Source: Dactylosporangium aurantiacum (GTDB lineage: Bacteria > Actinomycetota > Actinomycetes > Mycobacteriales > Micromonosporaceae). From it: 64,000 nucleotides of DNA. Below, in pieces: positions 40,680 to 46,408 of the stretch (its first letter is position 1; each line of letters begins with the position of its first letter). The DNA lies in assembly GCF_000716715.1 (NCBI RefSeq), contig NZ_JNYJ01000034.1, positions 1 to 64,000 of the forward strand. Reading direction: 5' to 3'. A program made the position numbers and the translations under genes. Under the pieces are notes generated by a model. That model was not told where the DNA came from. It ran no database searches and worked only from the letters and a program-made list of their open reading frames with translations.

Positions 40680-41371
40680 CCCCGGCCGCGGGCGCGGGCG
40701 ATCGCCGCGCCGACGCCCGCGGTGTCCGACAGATCGTGCAGCACCGCGTGCGCACCGGCGGCGCGCAGCTCGTCCGCGCCGTAGCGGCCCGTCGCCACCG
40801 CCACCACCCCGGCACCGGTGAGCAGCGCCGCCTCCACGTCCAGCGGGGTGTCACCCACCAGCACCGTGCGCCTGCCGTCGAAGTCGCGCTCGTACCGTCG
40901 CCGCGCCGCCGACCGGGCGATGCCGACGAGGTTCGCGCGCACGGCGTGGCTCCAGCCGTACGCGCCCGCGTCCAGGTCCAGGTGGTCGATCAGGCCGAAC
41001 GGGCCGAGCTTCACCTCGGCGATCCGCCGCAGGTTGCCGGTCAGCACCGACTGCACCCCGGCCATGGTGCGCAACGCGTCCAGGGCGCCCGGCAGCGCCC
41101 GCCCGCGCACCGGCAGCAGGTGCGCCAGCTCCTCGAACGCCGTCTCCGCCGCGACCCGCAGCGCCTCCAGGTCCTCCTCGCCGGCCGGCGCGCCGTTGAG
41201 CCGCAGCACGTCGTGCGCGATCGCCCGGTCCGTGCGCCCCGCCATCGGCGGCCGGTGCGCGACCGGCCGGCCGAACCGGCGCAGGAACGCCAGCTCGTAC
41301 GCCTCGCGACCCAGCCCATCGACGTCGACGAGTGTATGGTCAACATCCCAGAGCACCAGAACCTCGTCCAC
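40676..41371 (-). CDS. HAD-family phosphatase (phosphoglycolate phosphatase-like)
   Basis: A 231-residue HAD hydrolase with nucleophile motif LWDVDHTLVD (Asp near residue 9), motif II VLTGNLRRIA and motif IV VLVGDTPLDVEAA. Helical cap between residues 20 and 90 puts it with Gph/beta-phosphoglucomutase-type enzymes. GTG 41371 is chosen since it follows TACAGT at 7 nt; the open frame upstream overlaps the divergent phosphatase gene. Confidence 0.87.
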   Translation of the reverse strand: MDEVLVLWDVDHTLVDVDGLGREAYELAFLRRFGRPVAHRPPMAGRTDRAIAHDVLRLNGAPAGEEDLEALRVAAETAFEELAHLLPVRGRALPGALDALRTMAGVQSVLTGNLRRIAEVKLGPFGLIDHLDLDAGAYGWSHAVRANLVGIARSAARRRYERDFDGRRTVLVGDTPLDVEAALLTGAGVVAVATGRYGADELRAAGAHAVLHDLSDTAGVGAAIARARGRG

Positions 41372-41378
41372 GGGACGC

Positions 41379-41384
41379 ACTGTA
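41379..41384 (-). promoter_or_regulatory. -10 element of HAD phosphatase gene
   Basis: TACAGT on the minus strand, 7 nt before GTG 41371. Confidence 0.5.
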
Positions 41385-41399
41385 GCGAAGCAGGGCAGA

Positions 41400-41981
41400 A
41401 TGATGCGGATGGGCGACATCGTGGTGGTGCGGCACGGGCAGACCGAGTGGAGCGCCGGCGGGCGGCACACGTCGGTGACCGATCTCGACCTCACCCCGGA
41501 AGGTGAGGACCGCGCCCGCTCGCTGAGCCGCGCGTTCGTCACGGCGGCGTTCGTGGCCGTCGTCAGCAGCCCCCGCCGGCGCGCCCTGCGCACCGCCGAG
41601 CTGGCCGGCCTCACCGTCACCGCCGTCGACGCCGACGTCGTCGAGTGGGACTACGGCGAGTACGAGGGCCGCACCACCGCCGAGATCCGCGCCGAGCGAC
41701 CCGGCTGGGACCTGTGGAGCGACGGGTGCCCGGGCGGCGAGTCCCCGCAGCACGTCACCGACCGCCTCGACCGGTTCCTGGCCCGCCTCGCCCCGATGCT
41801 CGTGCTCGGCGACGTCGCCGTCGTCAGCCACGGCCACGCCTCCCGCGCCCTCGCCTCCCGCTGGCTCGGCGAGCCGGTCACCTTCGGTGCGCGGCTCAGC
41901 CTCGACACCGCCACCCTGTCGGTCCTCGGCCACGAGCACGACCAGCCGTCGATCCGCACCTGGAACGCGCCGGTCCACTGA
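41400..41981 (+). CDS. Histidine phosphatase family protein
   Basis: A 193-residue phosphoglycerate-mutase-like phosphatase. The phospho-accepting His is in VVVRHGQTEWS; the second His is in VAVVSHGHASRAL; SSPRRRALRTAEL gives the conserved Arg. Likely a broad-specificity phosphatase. Two ATG codons (41400 and 41403) and a third at 41409 are possible starts. It diverges from the HAD phosphatase gene with a 28-bp gap. Confidence 0.9.
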   Translation: MMRMGDIVVVRHGQTEWSAGGRHTSVTDLDLTPEGEDRARSLSRAFVTAAFVAVVSSPRRRALRTAELAGLTVTAVDADVVEWDYGEYEGRTTAEIRAERPGWDLWSDGCPGGESPQHVTDRLDRFLARLAPMLVLGDVAVVSHGHASRALASRWLGEPVTFGARLSLDTATLSVLGHEHDQPSIRTWNAPVH

Positions 41982-42090
41982 GCGCAATCGCGCCGCGGAA
42001 TTCTTCGATTAATAGGGTTGTCGTCGTCGCGGCGGCGGCTTATCGTATTCATCAACACCGGATGAAACACGAAGTGACAGGAGACAGGCC

Positions 42091-42231
42091 ATGAAGCGGC
42101 TCCCCTCGAACGCACCGCAGCGGCAGGCGCCGCTCGGCGGCGGGGAAGCCGTGCTCGAGGGCGGTCTCCGAGGTTATCGCGGATGTCGCCAGGAGCGACT
42201 TCTGGAGCACCAGGGCAGGTGGAGCGGCTAG
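42091..42231 (+). CDS. Possible 46-residue small protein
   Basis: ATG 42091 follows ACAGGAGACAGGCC and opens a 46-codon frame (starts MKRLPSNAPQRQAPLGGG, ends EHQGRWSG) that stops 22 bp before an intrinsic terminator. Ribosome site, frame and terminator together suggest a small expressed unit. It is basic, with no signal peptide or membrane segment, and I recognise no family. The DNA at 41990-42090 is less GC-rich and contains TAGGGT and TATCGT boxes that could be its promoter. Confidence 0.4.
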   Translation: MKRLPSNAPQRQAPLGGGEAVLEGGLRGYRGCRQERLLEHQGRWSG

Positions 42232-42253
42232 CATCCCGCTGGCACGGCACCCC

Positions 42254-42290
42254 ACCGCCCTTCCCGAACCGGGAACCGGGCGGTTTTTCT
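42254..42290 (+). terminator. Intrinsic terminator upstream of the tRNA array
   Basis: ACCGCCC (42254-42260) pairs with GGGCGGT (42278-42284), with an inner TTCCC/GGGAA pair; TTTTTCTTT follows. This is the only hairpin in the window with a clear T tract. Confidence 0.8.
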
Positions 42291-42328
42291 TTGCCCATTT
42301 CCCGCGATGAATGCTGTTCTTTGAAAAC

Positions 42329-42351
42329 TCCACAGTGGATGACGTACGTCT
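42329..42351 (+). repeat. Left 23-bp inverted repeat of the tRNA array
   Basis: The segment starts TCCACAGTGGATGACG and ends in GACGTACGTCT. It matches the reverse complement of 44169-44191 at 22 of 23 positions. It also contains two palindromes, CCACAGTGG and GACGTACGTC. It lies 21 bp before the first tRNA. Confidence 0.85.
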
Positions 42352-42372
42352 ATATGACGGTGCAATACAAAG

Positions 42373-42446
42373 CGCCCGTGAGGCTGAGGAAGGTAGACCA
42401 CTGGACTCTCAATCCGGAAGACCGGGTTCAACCCCCGGACGGGCGA
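42373..42446 (+). tRNA. tRNA with CTC anticodon (Glu)
   Basis: Acceptor stem CGCCCGT/ACGGGCG is perfect, the anticodon stem pairs 5 of 5 (one wobble) around CTCTCAA, and the T arm CCGGG-TTCAACC-CCCGG is perfect. The anticodon CTC is at 42408-42410. The D stem has one mismatch. No CCA is encoded. Isotype is from the anticodon only. Confidence 0.8.
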
Positions 42447-42468
42447 CGACTCGTCGTACACCTGTACG

Positions 42469-43263
42469 ATGGGGGCAAAGTCGGACGTGTTCGATGATCG
42501 GGAGCGGGTCGCGGCGGCCGTCGCGCAGGCTGGGAGCCGCCGGCAGGCGTTGCTCTTGCTGGGTCTCACGCCAGGGCGGAGCATGTACGCCCGACTCGCC
42601 GAGGCATACGCACGGCACAACCTGGCATTGCCGGCGCCAGTCGTCTCGTGGGATCCATCCGCTGCGATGAAGCGCTGCGTGGGATGTGGATCGGAGCTTC
42701 CGACGGGGGAGTTCGCGATCCGCCGCCGGAGCACGGGGCGCAGGCAGTCTCGGTGCCGGCCGTGTCAGGCCGAGCTTCGCCGTGACCACTACGAGCGAAA
42801 CAAGCAGCGCCTTCTGTGGGAGGTCGCCGCCAGGAAGCGCGACGTCAAGATTCGAAACATGATGAGGATCGTTGCGTACCTGTCGGATCATCCATGCGTC
42901 GACTGCGGTGAGGCAGATCCGCTGGTGCTGGAGTTCGACCATGTCCGAGGTCACAAGACCGAGAACGTGACGGCGTTGGTGCACCTGGCTGACTGGTCAC
43001 GCATCGCCGCCGAGATCGCGAAGTGTGTCGTTCGATGTGCCAACTGCCATCGCCGCAAGACGTTGGCGGGGCTCGGTTATCTGCGTGCGGTAGTCGTCCA
43101 ACAGGTAGGACACCTGCCTTCCAAGCAGACCGTTGACGGGGTTCGAGTCCCCGCTACCGCTCCCCTGGAGGGGGTGCCGACAGAGCCGGGGGGACTGTCG
43201 GCACCCCGGTCCACCCCGGCGCCGGCGCAGGCGCCCGCACGAAGCACGTCCACGCGGTTGTAG
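42469..43263 (+). CDS. HNH endonuclease running into tRNA genes
   Basis: A 264-residue frame. Residues about 68-105 form a CVGCGSELP...CRPCQ zinc ribbon, and 143-200 form an HNH nuclease: CVDCGEADPLVLEFDHVRG with the catalytic His, an Asn in the middle and CANCHRRKT at the end. Such proteins occur in phages and as free-standing homing-type nucleases. After the nuclease domain (about nt 43085) the frame continues with no stop through the whole Gly-TCC tRNA and a hairpin, and ends at 43261-43263 inside the Gly-GCC tRNA. The last 60 residues are therefore probably not native. Base use is less GC-rich than in neighbours, which suggests transfer. Confidence 0.8.
   Translation: MGAKSDVFDDRERVAAAVAQAGSRRQALLLLGLTPGRSMYARLAEAYARHNLALPAPVVSWDPSAAMKRCVGCGSELPTGEFAIRRRSTGRRQSRCRPCQAELRRDHYERNKQRLLWEVAARKRDVKIRNMMRIVAYLSDHPCVDCGEADPLVLEFDHVRGHKTENVTALVHLADWSRIAAEIAKCVVRCANCHRRKTLAGLGYLRAVVVQQVGHLPSKQTVDGVRVPATAPLEGVPTEPGGLSAPRSTPAPAQAPARSTSTRL
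43087..43161 (+). tRNA. tRNA-Gly (TCC)
   Basis: Perfect acceptor GCGGTAG/CTACCGC, D stem GTCC/GGAC and T arm CGGGG-TTCGAGT-CCCCG; anticodon loop CTTCCAA gives TCC. One mismatch at the top of the anticodon stem, and a 7-nt variable loop. It lies wholly inside the HNH reading frame. Confidence 0.88.
43171..43207. terminator. 13-bp perfect hairpin between array members
   Basis: GGGGTGCCGACAG (43171-43183) is the exact complement of 43195-43207, with an 11-nt loop. It could end transcription after tRNA-Gly(TCC) or serve in processing. Confidence 0.6.
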
Positions 43264-43328
43264 CTCAGTCAGGTCAGAGCGTCGCCTTGCCATGGCGAAG
43301 GTCCCGGGTTCGAATCCCGGTTGCCGCT
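43254..43328 (+). tRNA. tRNA-Gly (GCC)
   Basis: D stem GCTC/GAGC, anticodon stem TCGCC/GGCGA and T arm CCGGG-TTCGAAT-CCCGG are perfect; loop TTGCCAT gives GCC. The acceptor stem is poor (four Watson-Crick pairs, two wobbles, one mismatch), so function is less certain. Confidence 0.8.
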
Positions 43329-43339
43329 CAGTTCCTCAG

Positions 43340-43366
43340 GCCGGGCGGGCCATCACCCCGCCCGGC
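43340..43366. terminator. 10-bp hairpin between array members
   Basis: GCCGGGCGGG (43340-43349) pairs exactly with 43357-43366; the loop is 7 nt. Confidence 0.5.
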
Positions 43367-43370
43367 GCCT

Positions 43371-43443
43371 TGCAGGCTGGTGTAACCCGGCAACACACCC
43401 GGCTCTGGACCGGGGTCTGGGGGTTCGAATCCTCCGCCTGCAG
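43371..43443 (+). tRNA. tRNA-Gln (CTG)
   Basis: Perfect acceptor TGCAGGC/GCCTGCA, D stem GTGT/ACAC, anticodon stem CCCGG/CCGGG around CTCTGGA, and a GTTCGAAT T loop. The D-loop wording resembles ordinary bacterial Gln tRNAs. Confidence 0.9.
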
Positions 43444-43468
43444 CGCACGCCCCGGTCCGGGGCGCCAC

Positions 43469-43541
43469 GCCCTCGTGGTCCAAAGGTAGAGGCACGGCGT
43501 TGAGGTCGTCGTAGTTGCGCGTTCGAATCGCGTCGAGGGCA
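43469..43541 (+). tRNA. tRNA with GAG anticodon (Leu) but class I body
   Basis: Acceptor GCCCTCG/CGAGGGC is perfect; the anticodon stem pairs around TTGAGGT (GAG at 43502-43504); the T arm is GCGCG-TTCGAAT-CGCGT. The variable loop is only 5 nt, whereas Leu tRNAs are class II with a long arm. The D stem is weak. Confidence 0.75.
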
Positions 43542-43556
43542 CGCACAGCACCACAC

Positions 43557-43629
43557 GTCTTCGTAGCTCAGTGGAGAGAGCGCCAGGTTGCGGACCTGAA
43601 GGTCGCTGGTTCGAGTCCAGCCGAGGACA
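43557..43629 (+). tRNA. tRNA-Arg (GCG)
   Basis: Acceptor GTCTTCG/CGAGGAC, D stem GCTC/GAGC and T arm GCTGG-TTCGAGT-CCAGC pair well; loop TTGCGGA gives GCG at 43590-43592. Bacteria normally read CGC with an ACG (inosine) tRNA, so this anticodon is unusual. It is a close paralogue of the tRNA at 44007. Confidence 0.82.
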
Positions 43630-43641
43630 CGCACGTTGCAC

Positions 43642-43718
43642 TGCGGGGTGGAGGAGCTCGGTCGTCCTCGCCGGTCTCATACGCCGGAGCATCGTGGGTT
43701 CGAATCCCACCCCCGCGA
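43642..43718 (+). tRNA. tRNA-Met (CAT), initiator-like
   Basis: 77 nt with acceptor TGCGGGG/CCCCGCG (first pair T-G), D stem GAGG/CCTC, loop CTCATAC and T arm GTGGG-TTCGAAT-CCCAC. Length, D-loop pattern and weak first pair recall initiator tRNA, but the three GC pairs near the anticodon are not complete (the third is T-G). An Ile2-type role cannot be excluded. Confidence 0.83.
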
Positions 43719-43742
43719 CTTCTTCTGGCACGGCAACGGCAT

Positions 43743-43818
43743 GGCGCGGTGGACGAATTGGGAGAGTCGCCCGGCTTTCACCCGGGACACTGTGCGGGTT
43801 CGAGGCCCGTCCGCGCTG
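43743..43818 (+). tRNA. tRNA-Glu (TTC)
   Basis: Acceptor GGCGCGG pairs with CCGCGCT (first pair wobble); D stem GAC/GTC; anticodon stem CCCGG/CCGGG around CTTTCAC (TTC at 43777-43779); T arm GCGGG-TTCGAGG-CCCGT. The variable loop is 7 nt. Confidence 0.83.
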
Positions 43819-43827
43819 CAGCGTCGA

Positions 43828-43899
43828 TCCGGCGTCGCCCAACGGCAGGGCACACGGCTGTTCACCGTCCAGGTCCCGGTTCGAATCCGGGCGCCGGAG
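43828..43899 (+). tRNA. tRNA-Asn (GTT)
   Basis: Perfect acceptor TCCGGCG/CGCCGGA, D stem GCCC/GGGC, T arm CCCGG-TTCGAAT-CCGGG; loop CTGTTCA gives GTT. One mismatch at the top of the anticodon stem. Confidence 0.87.
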
Positions 43900-43913
43900 C
43901 AACACCAGATCAT

Positions 43914-43996
43914 GCGGGTGCGCCGACGTGGGAGAGTCGGGCCTGGCTGTAACCCAGGTGCAGCGCGCTCAGGGGGTTCGAATCCCTTCACCCGCA
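43914..43996 (+). tRNA. tRNA-Tyr (GTA), class II
   Basis: Perfect acceptor GCGGGTG/CACCCGC and anticodon stem CCTGG/CCAGG around CTGTAAC (GTA); the 13-nt variable arm fits class II Tyr tRNA; the T stem has two wobbles. Confidence 0.87.
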
Positions 43997-44006
43997 CGCA
44001 CGCGAC

Positions 44007-44080
44007 GCCTTCGTAGCTCAGTGGAGCAGAGCACCAGGTTCCGATCCTGAAGGTCGCTGGTTCGAGTCCAGCCGGGGGCA
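44007..44080 (+). tRNA. tRNA-Arg (CCG)
   Basis: Acceptor GCCTTCG/CGGGGGC (two wobbles), D stem GCTC/GAGC, T arm GCTGG-TTCGAGT-CCAGC; loop TTCCGAT gives CCG at 44041-44043. It is almost the same as the Arg(GCG) tRNA outside the anticodon loop and acceptor. Confidence 0.85.
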
Positions 44081-44092
44081 CGCACGAGACAC

Positions 44093-44163
44093 GGTCGAAT
44101 GCCCGAGAGGCAAGGGGGCCGCCTGCAAAGCGGTGGACGCCGGTTCGAATCCGGCTTCGGCCT
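44093..44163 (+). tRNA. tRNA-Cys (GCA)
   Basis: Acceptor GGTCGAA/TTCGGCC pairs fully (one wobble); D stem CCC/GGG; anticodon loop CTGCAAA gives GCA; T arm GCCGG-TTCGAAT-CCGGC is perfect. It is the last array member, 5 bp before the right repeat. Confidence 0.9.
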
Positions 44164-44168
44164 CGGTC

Positions 44169-44191
44169 AGACGTACGTCATCCGCTGTGGA
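44169..44191 (-). repeat. Right 23-bp inverted repeat of the tRNA array
   Basis: AGACGTACGTCATCCG and the following GCTGTGGA are the reverse complement of 42329-42351 with one mismatch (T to C in the CCACAGTGG part). The GACGTACGTC palindrome is intact. Confidence 0.85.
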
Positions 44192-44272
44192 AGCATGTCG
44201 AGAACGCCTCGTCGGCTCCGTTCCCATGATGACCGCGCCGGACGGCGCGCGGCCTGACGTGAGGAGCCCGAC

Positions 44273-44689
44273 ATGGCCAAGTACCTGCTGATCGTGGACT
44301 ACCGACCCGGCGTGGTGGAGACCCCGATGGAGCAGTGGGCGCCACAGGACATCGCGGCGCACATGGACTACTACACGGCGCTGCGGCACGAGCTGCTCGA
44401 CAGCGGCGAGCTGGTGGACCAGCACGCGCTCACCGGGCCGGAGCGCGGCAAGGAGGTCACGTCCGACGGGGTCAACCCGCCGGTGGTGACCGACGGGCCG
44501 TTCGCCGAGTCCAAGGAGATGCTCGCCGGGTTCCAGCTGGTCGACGTCGAGTCCGAGGCGCGGGCGATCGAGATCGCGGCCAGGATCTCGCAGGTGCCCG
44601 GCCCTGGTGGGGTACCGCTGCAGCAGCCGATCGGCGTGCGCAGGGTGATGGACGCGGCCGACTTCGAGCTGCTGACCTCCGAGGTCTGA
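44273..44689 (+). CDS. YCII-related domain protein
   Basis: A 138-residue ferredoxin-like-fold protein of the YCII/DGPF group, with the signature TDGPFAESKEMLAGFQLVDVES near 73-95. In actinomycetes these proteins are coded directly before an ECF sigma factor of the kind found next, 4 bp downstream, and may be its regulator or a sensor. GAGGAG precedes the ATG. Confidence 0.88.
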   Translation: MAKYLLIVDYRPGVVETPMEQWAPQDIAAHMDYYTALRHELLDSGELVDQHALTGPERGKEVTSDGVNPPVVTDGPFAESKEMLAGFQLVDVESEARAIEIAARISQVPGPGGVPLQQPIGVRRVMDAADFELLTSEV

Positions 44690-44693
44690 ACCG

Positions 44694-45905
44694 TTGTCCG
44701 GCGCCGTCGAGGACCTGCTGCGCGAGCTGGCGCCGCAGGTCCTCGGCGTGCTCGCCCGGCGGTTCGGCGACTTCGACGCCGCCGAGGACGCCACCCAGGA
44801 GGCGCTGCTGGCCGCCGCCACGCACTGGCGGACCGTGCCGGACAACCCGCGGGGGTGGCTGATCCAGACCGGGTCGCGCAAGCTGCTCGACCAGCTGCGC
44901 GCCGACCGGGCCAGGCGGCGCCGTGAGGTGCTCGCCGTTGAGCCGCCGCCGGTCGTGTACGACCACGACGACACCCTCGTCGTGCTCTTCCTGTGCTGCC
45001 ATCCGTCGCTGAGCGACGCGTCGGCGATCGCGCTGACGTTGCGCGCGGTCGGCGGCCTCACCACCGGTGAGATCGCCCGGGCGTTCCTGGTGCCGGAGGC
45101 GACGATGGGCCAGCGGATCAGCCGCGCGAAGCAGCGCCTGCGGGCCCTGGACGCGCCGCTGCGGATGCCGGACCGCGCGGCGTGGCCCGGGCGGCTGCGC
45201 TGCGTGCTGCACGTGCTGTACCTGATCTTCAACGAGGGGTACGCCAGCGGCACCGGCCCGCTCGTGCGCGCCGACCTGTCCGGCGAGGCGATCCGGCTGG
45301 CCCGGATGCTGCACGCGCTGCTGCCCGGCGACGGCGAGGTCGCCGGGCTGCTCGCGCTGATGCTGCTGACCGACGCCCGGCGGCCCGCCCGCGTCGACGC
45401 CGCCGGGGACCTGGTGCCGCTCGCCGAGCAGGACCGCGGCCGGTGGCTGCGGCCGTTGATCGCCGAGGGCACCGCGATCCTGGACGCGGCGTTCACGTCG
45501 GGCGCGGTCGGGCCGTTCCAGCTGCAGGCCGCGATCGCCGCGCTGCACGACCGCGCCGCGGGCGCGCCCGACACCGACTGGCCGCAGATCCTCGCGCTGT
45601 ACGGGCTGCTCGAGCGCATGACCGCCAGTCCCGTCGTCGCGCTGAACGCGGCGGTGGCCGCGGCGATGGTGCACGGCCCGGCGGACGGGCTGCGCCGGCT
45701 GGCGGCCCTGGGCGGGCGCCTCGACGCCGGGCACCGCCTCGACGCCGTCCGCGCGCACCTGTACGAGCTCGCCGGGGACGCGGACGCGGCCGTGCGGCAC
45801 TACCGGGCCGCGGCCGCGCACACCGCGAGCACGCCGGAGCGCCGGTACCTGACGACGCGGGCCGCCCGGCTCAACGACGGCGGAAGTGTCGTACCCCCGC
45901 CGTAG
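44694..45905 (+). CDS. ECF RNA polymerase sigma factor with DUF6596 domain
   Basis: A 403-residue sigma factor. Region 2 lies at about 10-75 (VLARRFGDFDAAEDATQEALLAAATHW), region 4 at about 110-160 (LTTGEIARAFLVPEATMGQRISRAKQRLR), and a 230-residue C-terminal helical extension follows. This YCII-linked, extended type lacks a classical anti-sigma gene; the extension probably controls it. The TTG start at 44694 is the only plausible one near the YCII stop. Confidence 0.9.
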   Translation: MSGAVEDLLRELAPQVLGVLARRFGDFDAAEDATQEALLAAATHWRTVPDNPRGWLIQTGSRKLLDQLRADRARRRREVLAVEPPPVVYDHDDTLVVLFLCCHPSLSDASAIALTLRAVGGLTTGEIARAFLVPEATMGQRISRAKQRLRALDAPLRMPDRAAWPGRLRCVLHVLYLIFNEGYASGTGPLVRADLSGEAIRLARMLHALLPGDGEVAGLLALMLLTDARRPARVDAAGDLVPLAEQDRGRWLRPLIAEGTAILDAAFTSGAVGPFQLQAAIAALHDRAAGAPDTDWPQILALYGLLERMTASPVVALNAAVAAAMVHGPADGLRRLAALGGRLDAGHRLDAVRAHLYELAGDADAAVRHYRAAAAHTASTPERRYLTTRAARLNDGGSVVPPP

Positions 45906-45908
45906 CGT
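45903..45908 (+). promoter_or_regulatory. -10 element of DUF1801 gene
   Basis: TAGCGT, 7 nt before ATG 45916; its first three bases are the stop codon of the sigma gene. Confidence 0.45.
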
Positions 45909-45915
45909 GTGCGGC

Positions 45916-46323
45916 ATGGCTGACACGAACCTGACCATCGCCGGCGACGGTGACGTCGGCGCGTTCGTCGACGGGGTCGCCGACGAGGGGCGCCGCGCCG
46001 ACGCCCGGCATCTCGTCGCGCTCATGGGTGCCGTCACCGGGCAGCCCGCCGTCATGTGGGGCCGCGCCATCGTCGGCTTCGGGTCCCGGCACTACCGCTA
46101 CGAGTCGGGCCGGGAGGGCGACACGCCGGCGGTCGGCTTCTCGCCGCGCAAGGCGCAGACGGTGCTGTATCTCAGCGGCGGCCTGGAGCTGTATCAGGAC
46201 CTGCTGGACCGGCTCGGGCCGCACACCACGGGCAAGAGCTGCCTGTATCTCAAGCGGGTGGGCGACGCCGACGACGCCGTGCTGCGGGAGCTCATCGGCC
46301 GCTCGTTCCGCATGACCTTGTAA
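45916..46323 (+). CDS. DUF1801 domain protein
   Basis: A 135-residue YdhG-like protein. FVDGVADEGRRADARHLVALM, WGRAIVGFGSRHYRYESG and a C-terminal LRELIGRS are typical of DUF1801. The family has an iron-binding-like fold and no settled role. Confidence 0.85.
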   Translation: MADTNLTIAGDGDVGAFVDGVADEGRRADARHLVALMGAVTGQPAVMWGRAIVGFGSRHYRYESGREGDTPAVGFSPRKAQTVLYLSGGLELYQDLLDRLGPHTTGKSCLYLKRVGDADDAVLRELIGRSFRMTL

Positions 46324-46408
46324 CAAGGGGTTCACGAGACATTCATACCCTGATATACGTCGATGCGTGACGTCACCCGTCACGGATCGACCCATCCAGG
46401 GAGGGCCA

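Noticed and set aside
42052..42333. Minus-strand 93-codon frame opposite the small gene at 42091
   Set aside because: It crosses the T-tract terminator, has no ribosome site, and is antisense to the better-supported small frame.
42373..44163. tRNA array as an ordinary integration site with an integrase gene
   Set aside because: No integrase, excisionase or partial tRNA duplicate (att site) is visible on either side; only the inverted repeats mark the ends.
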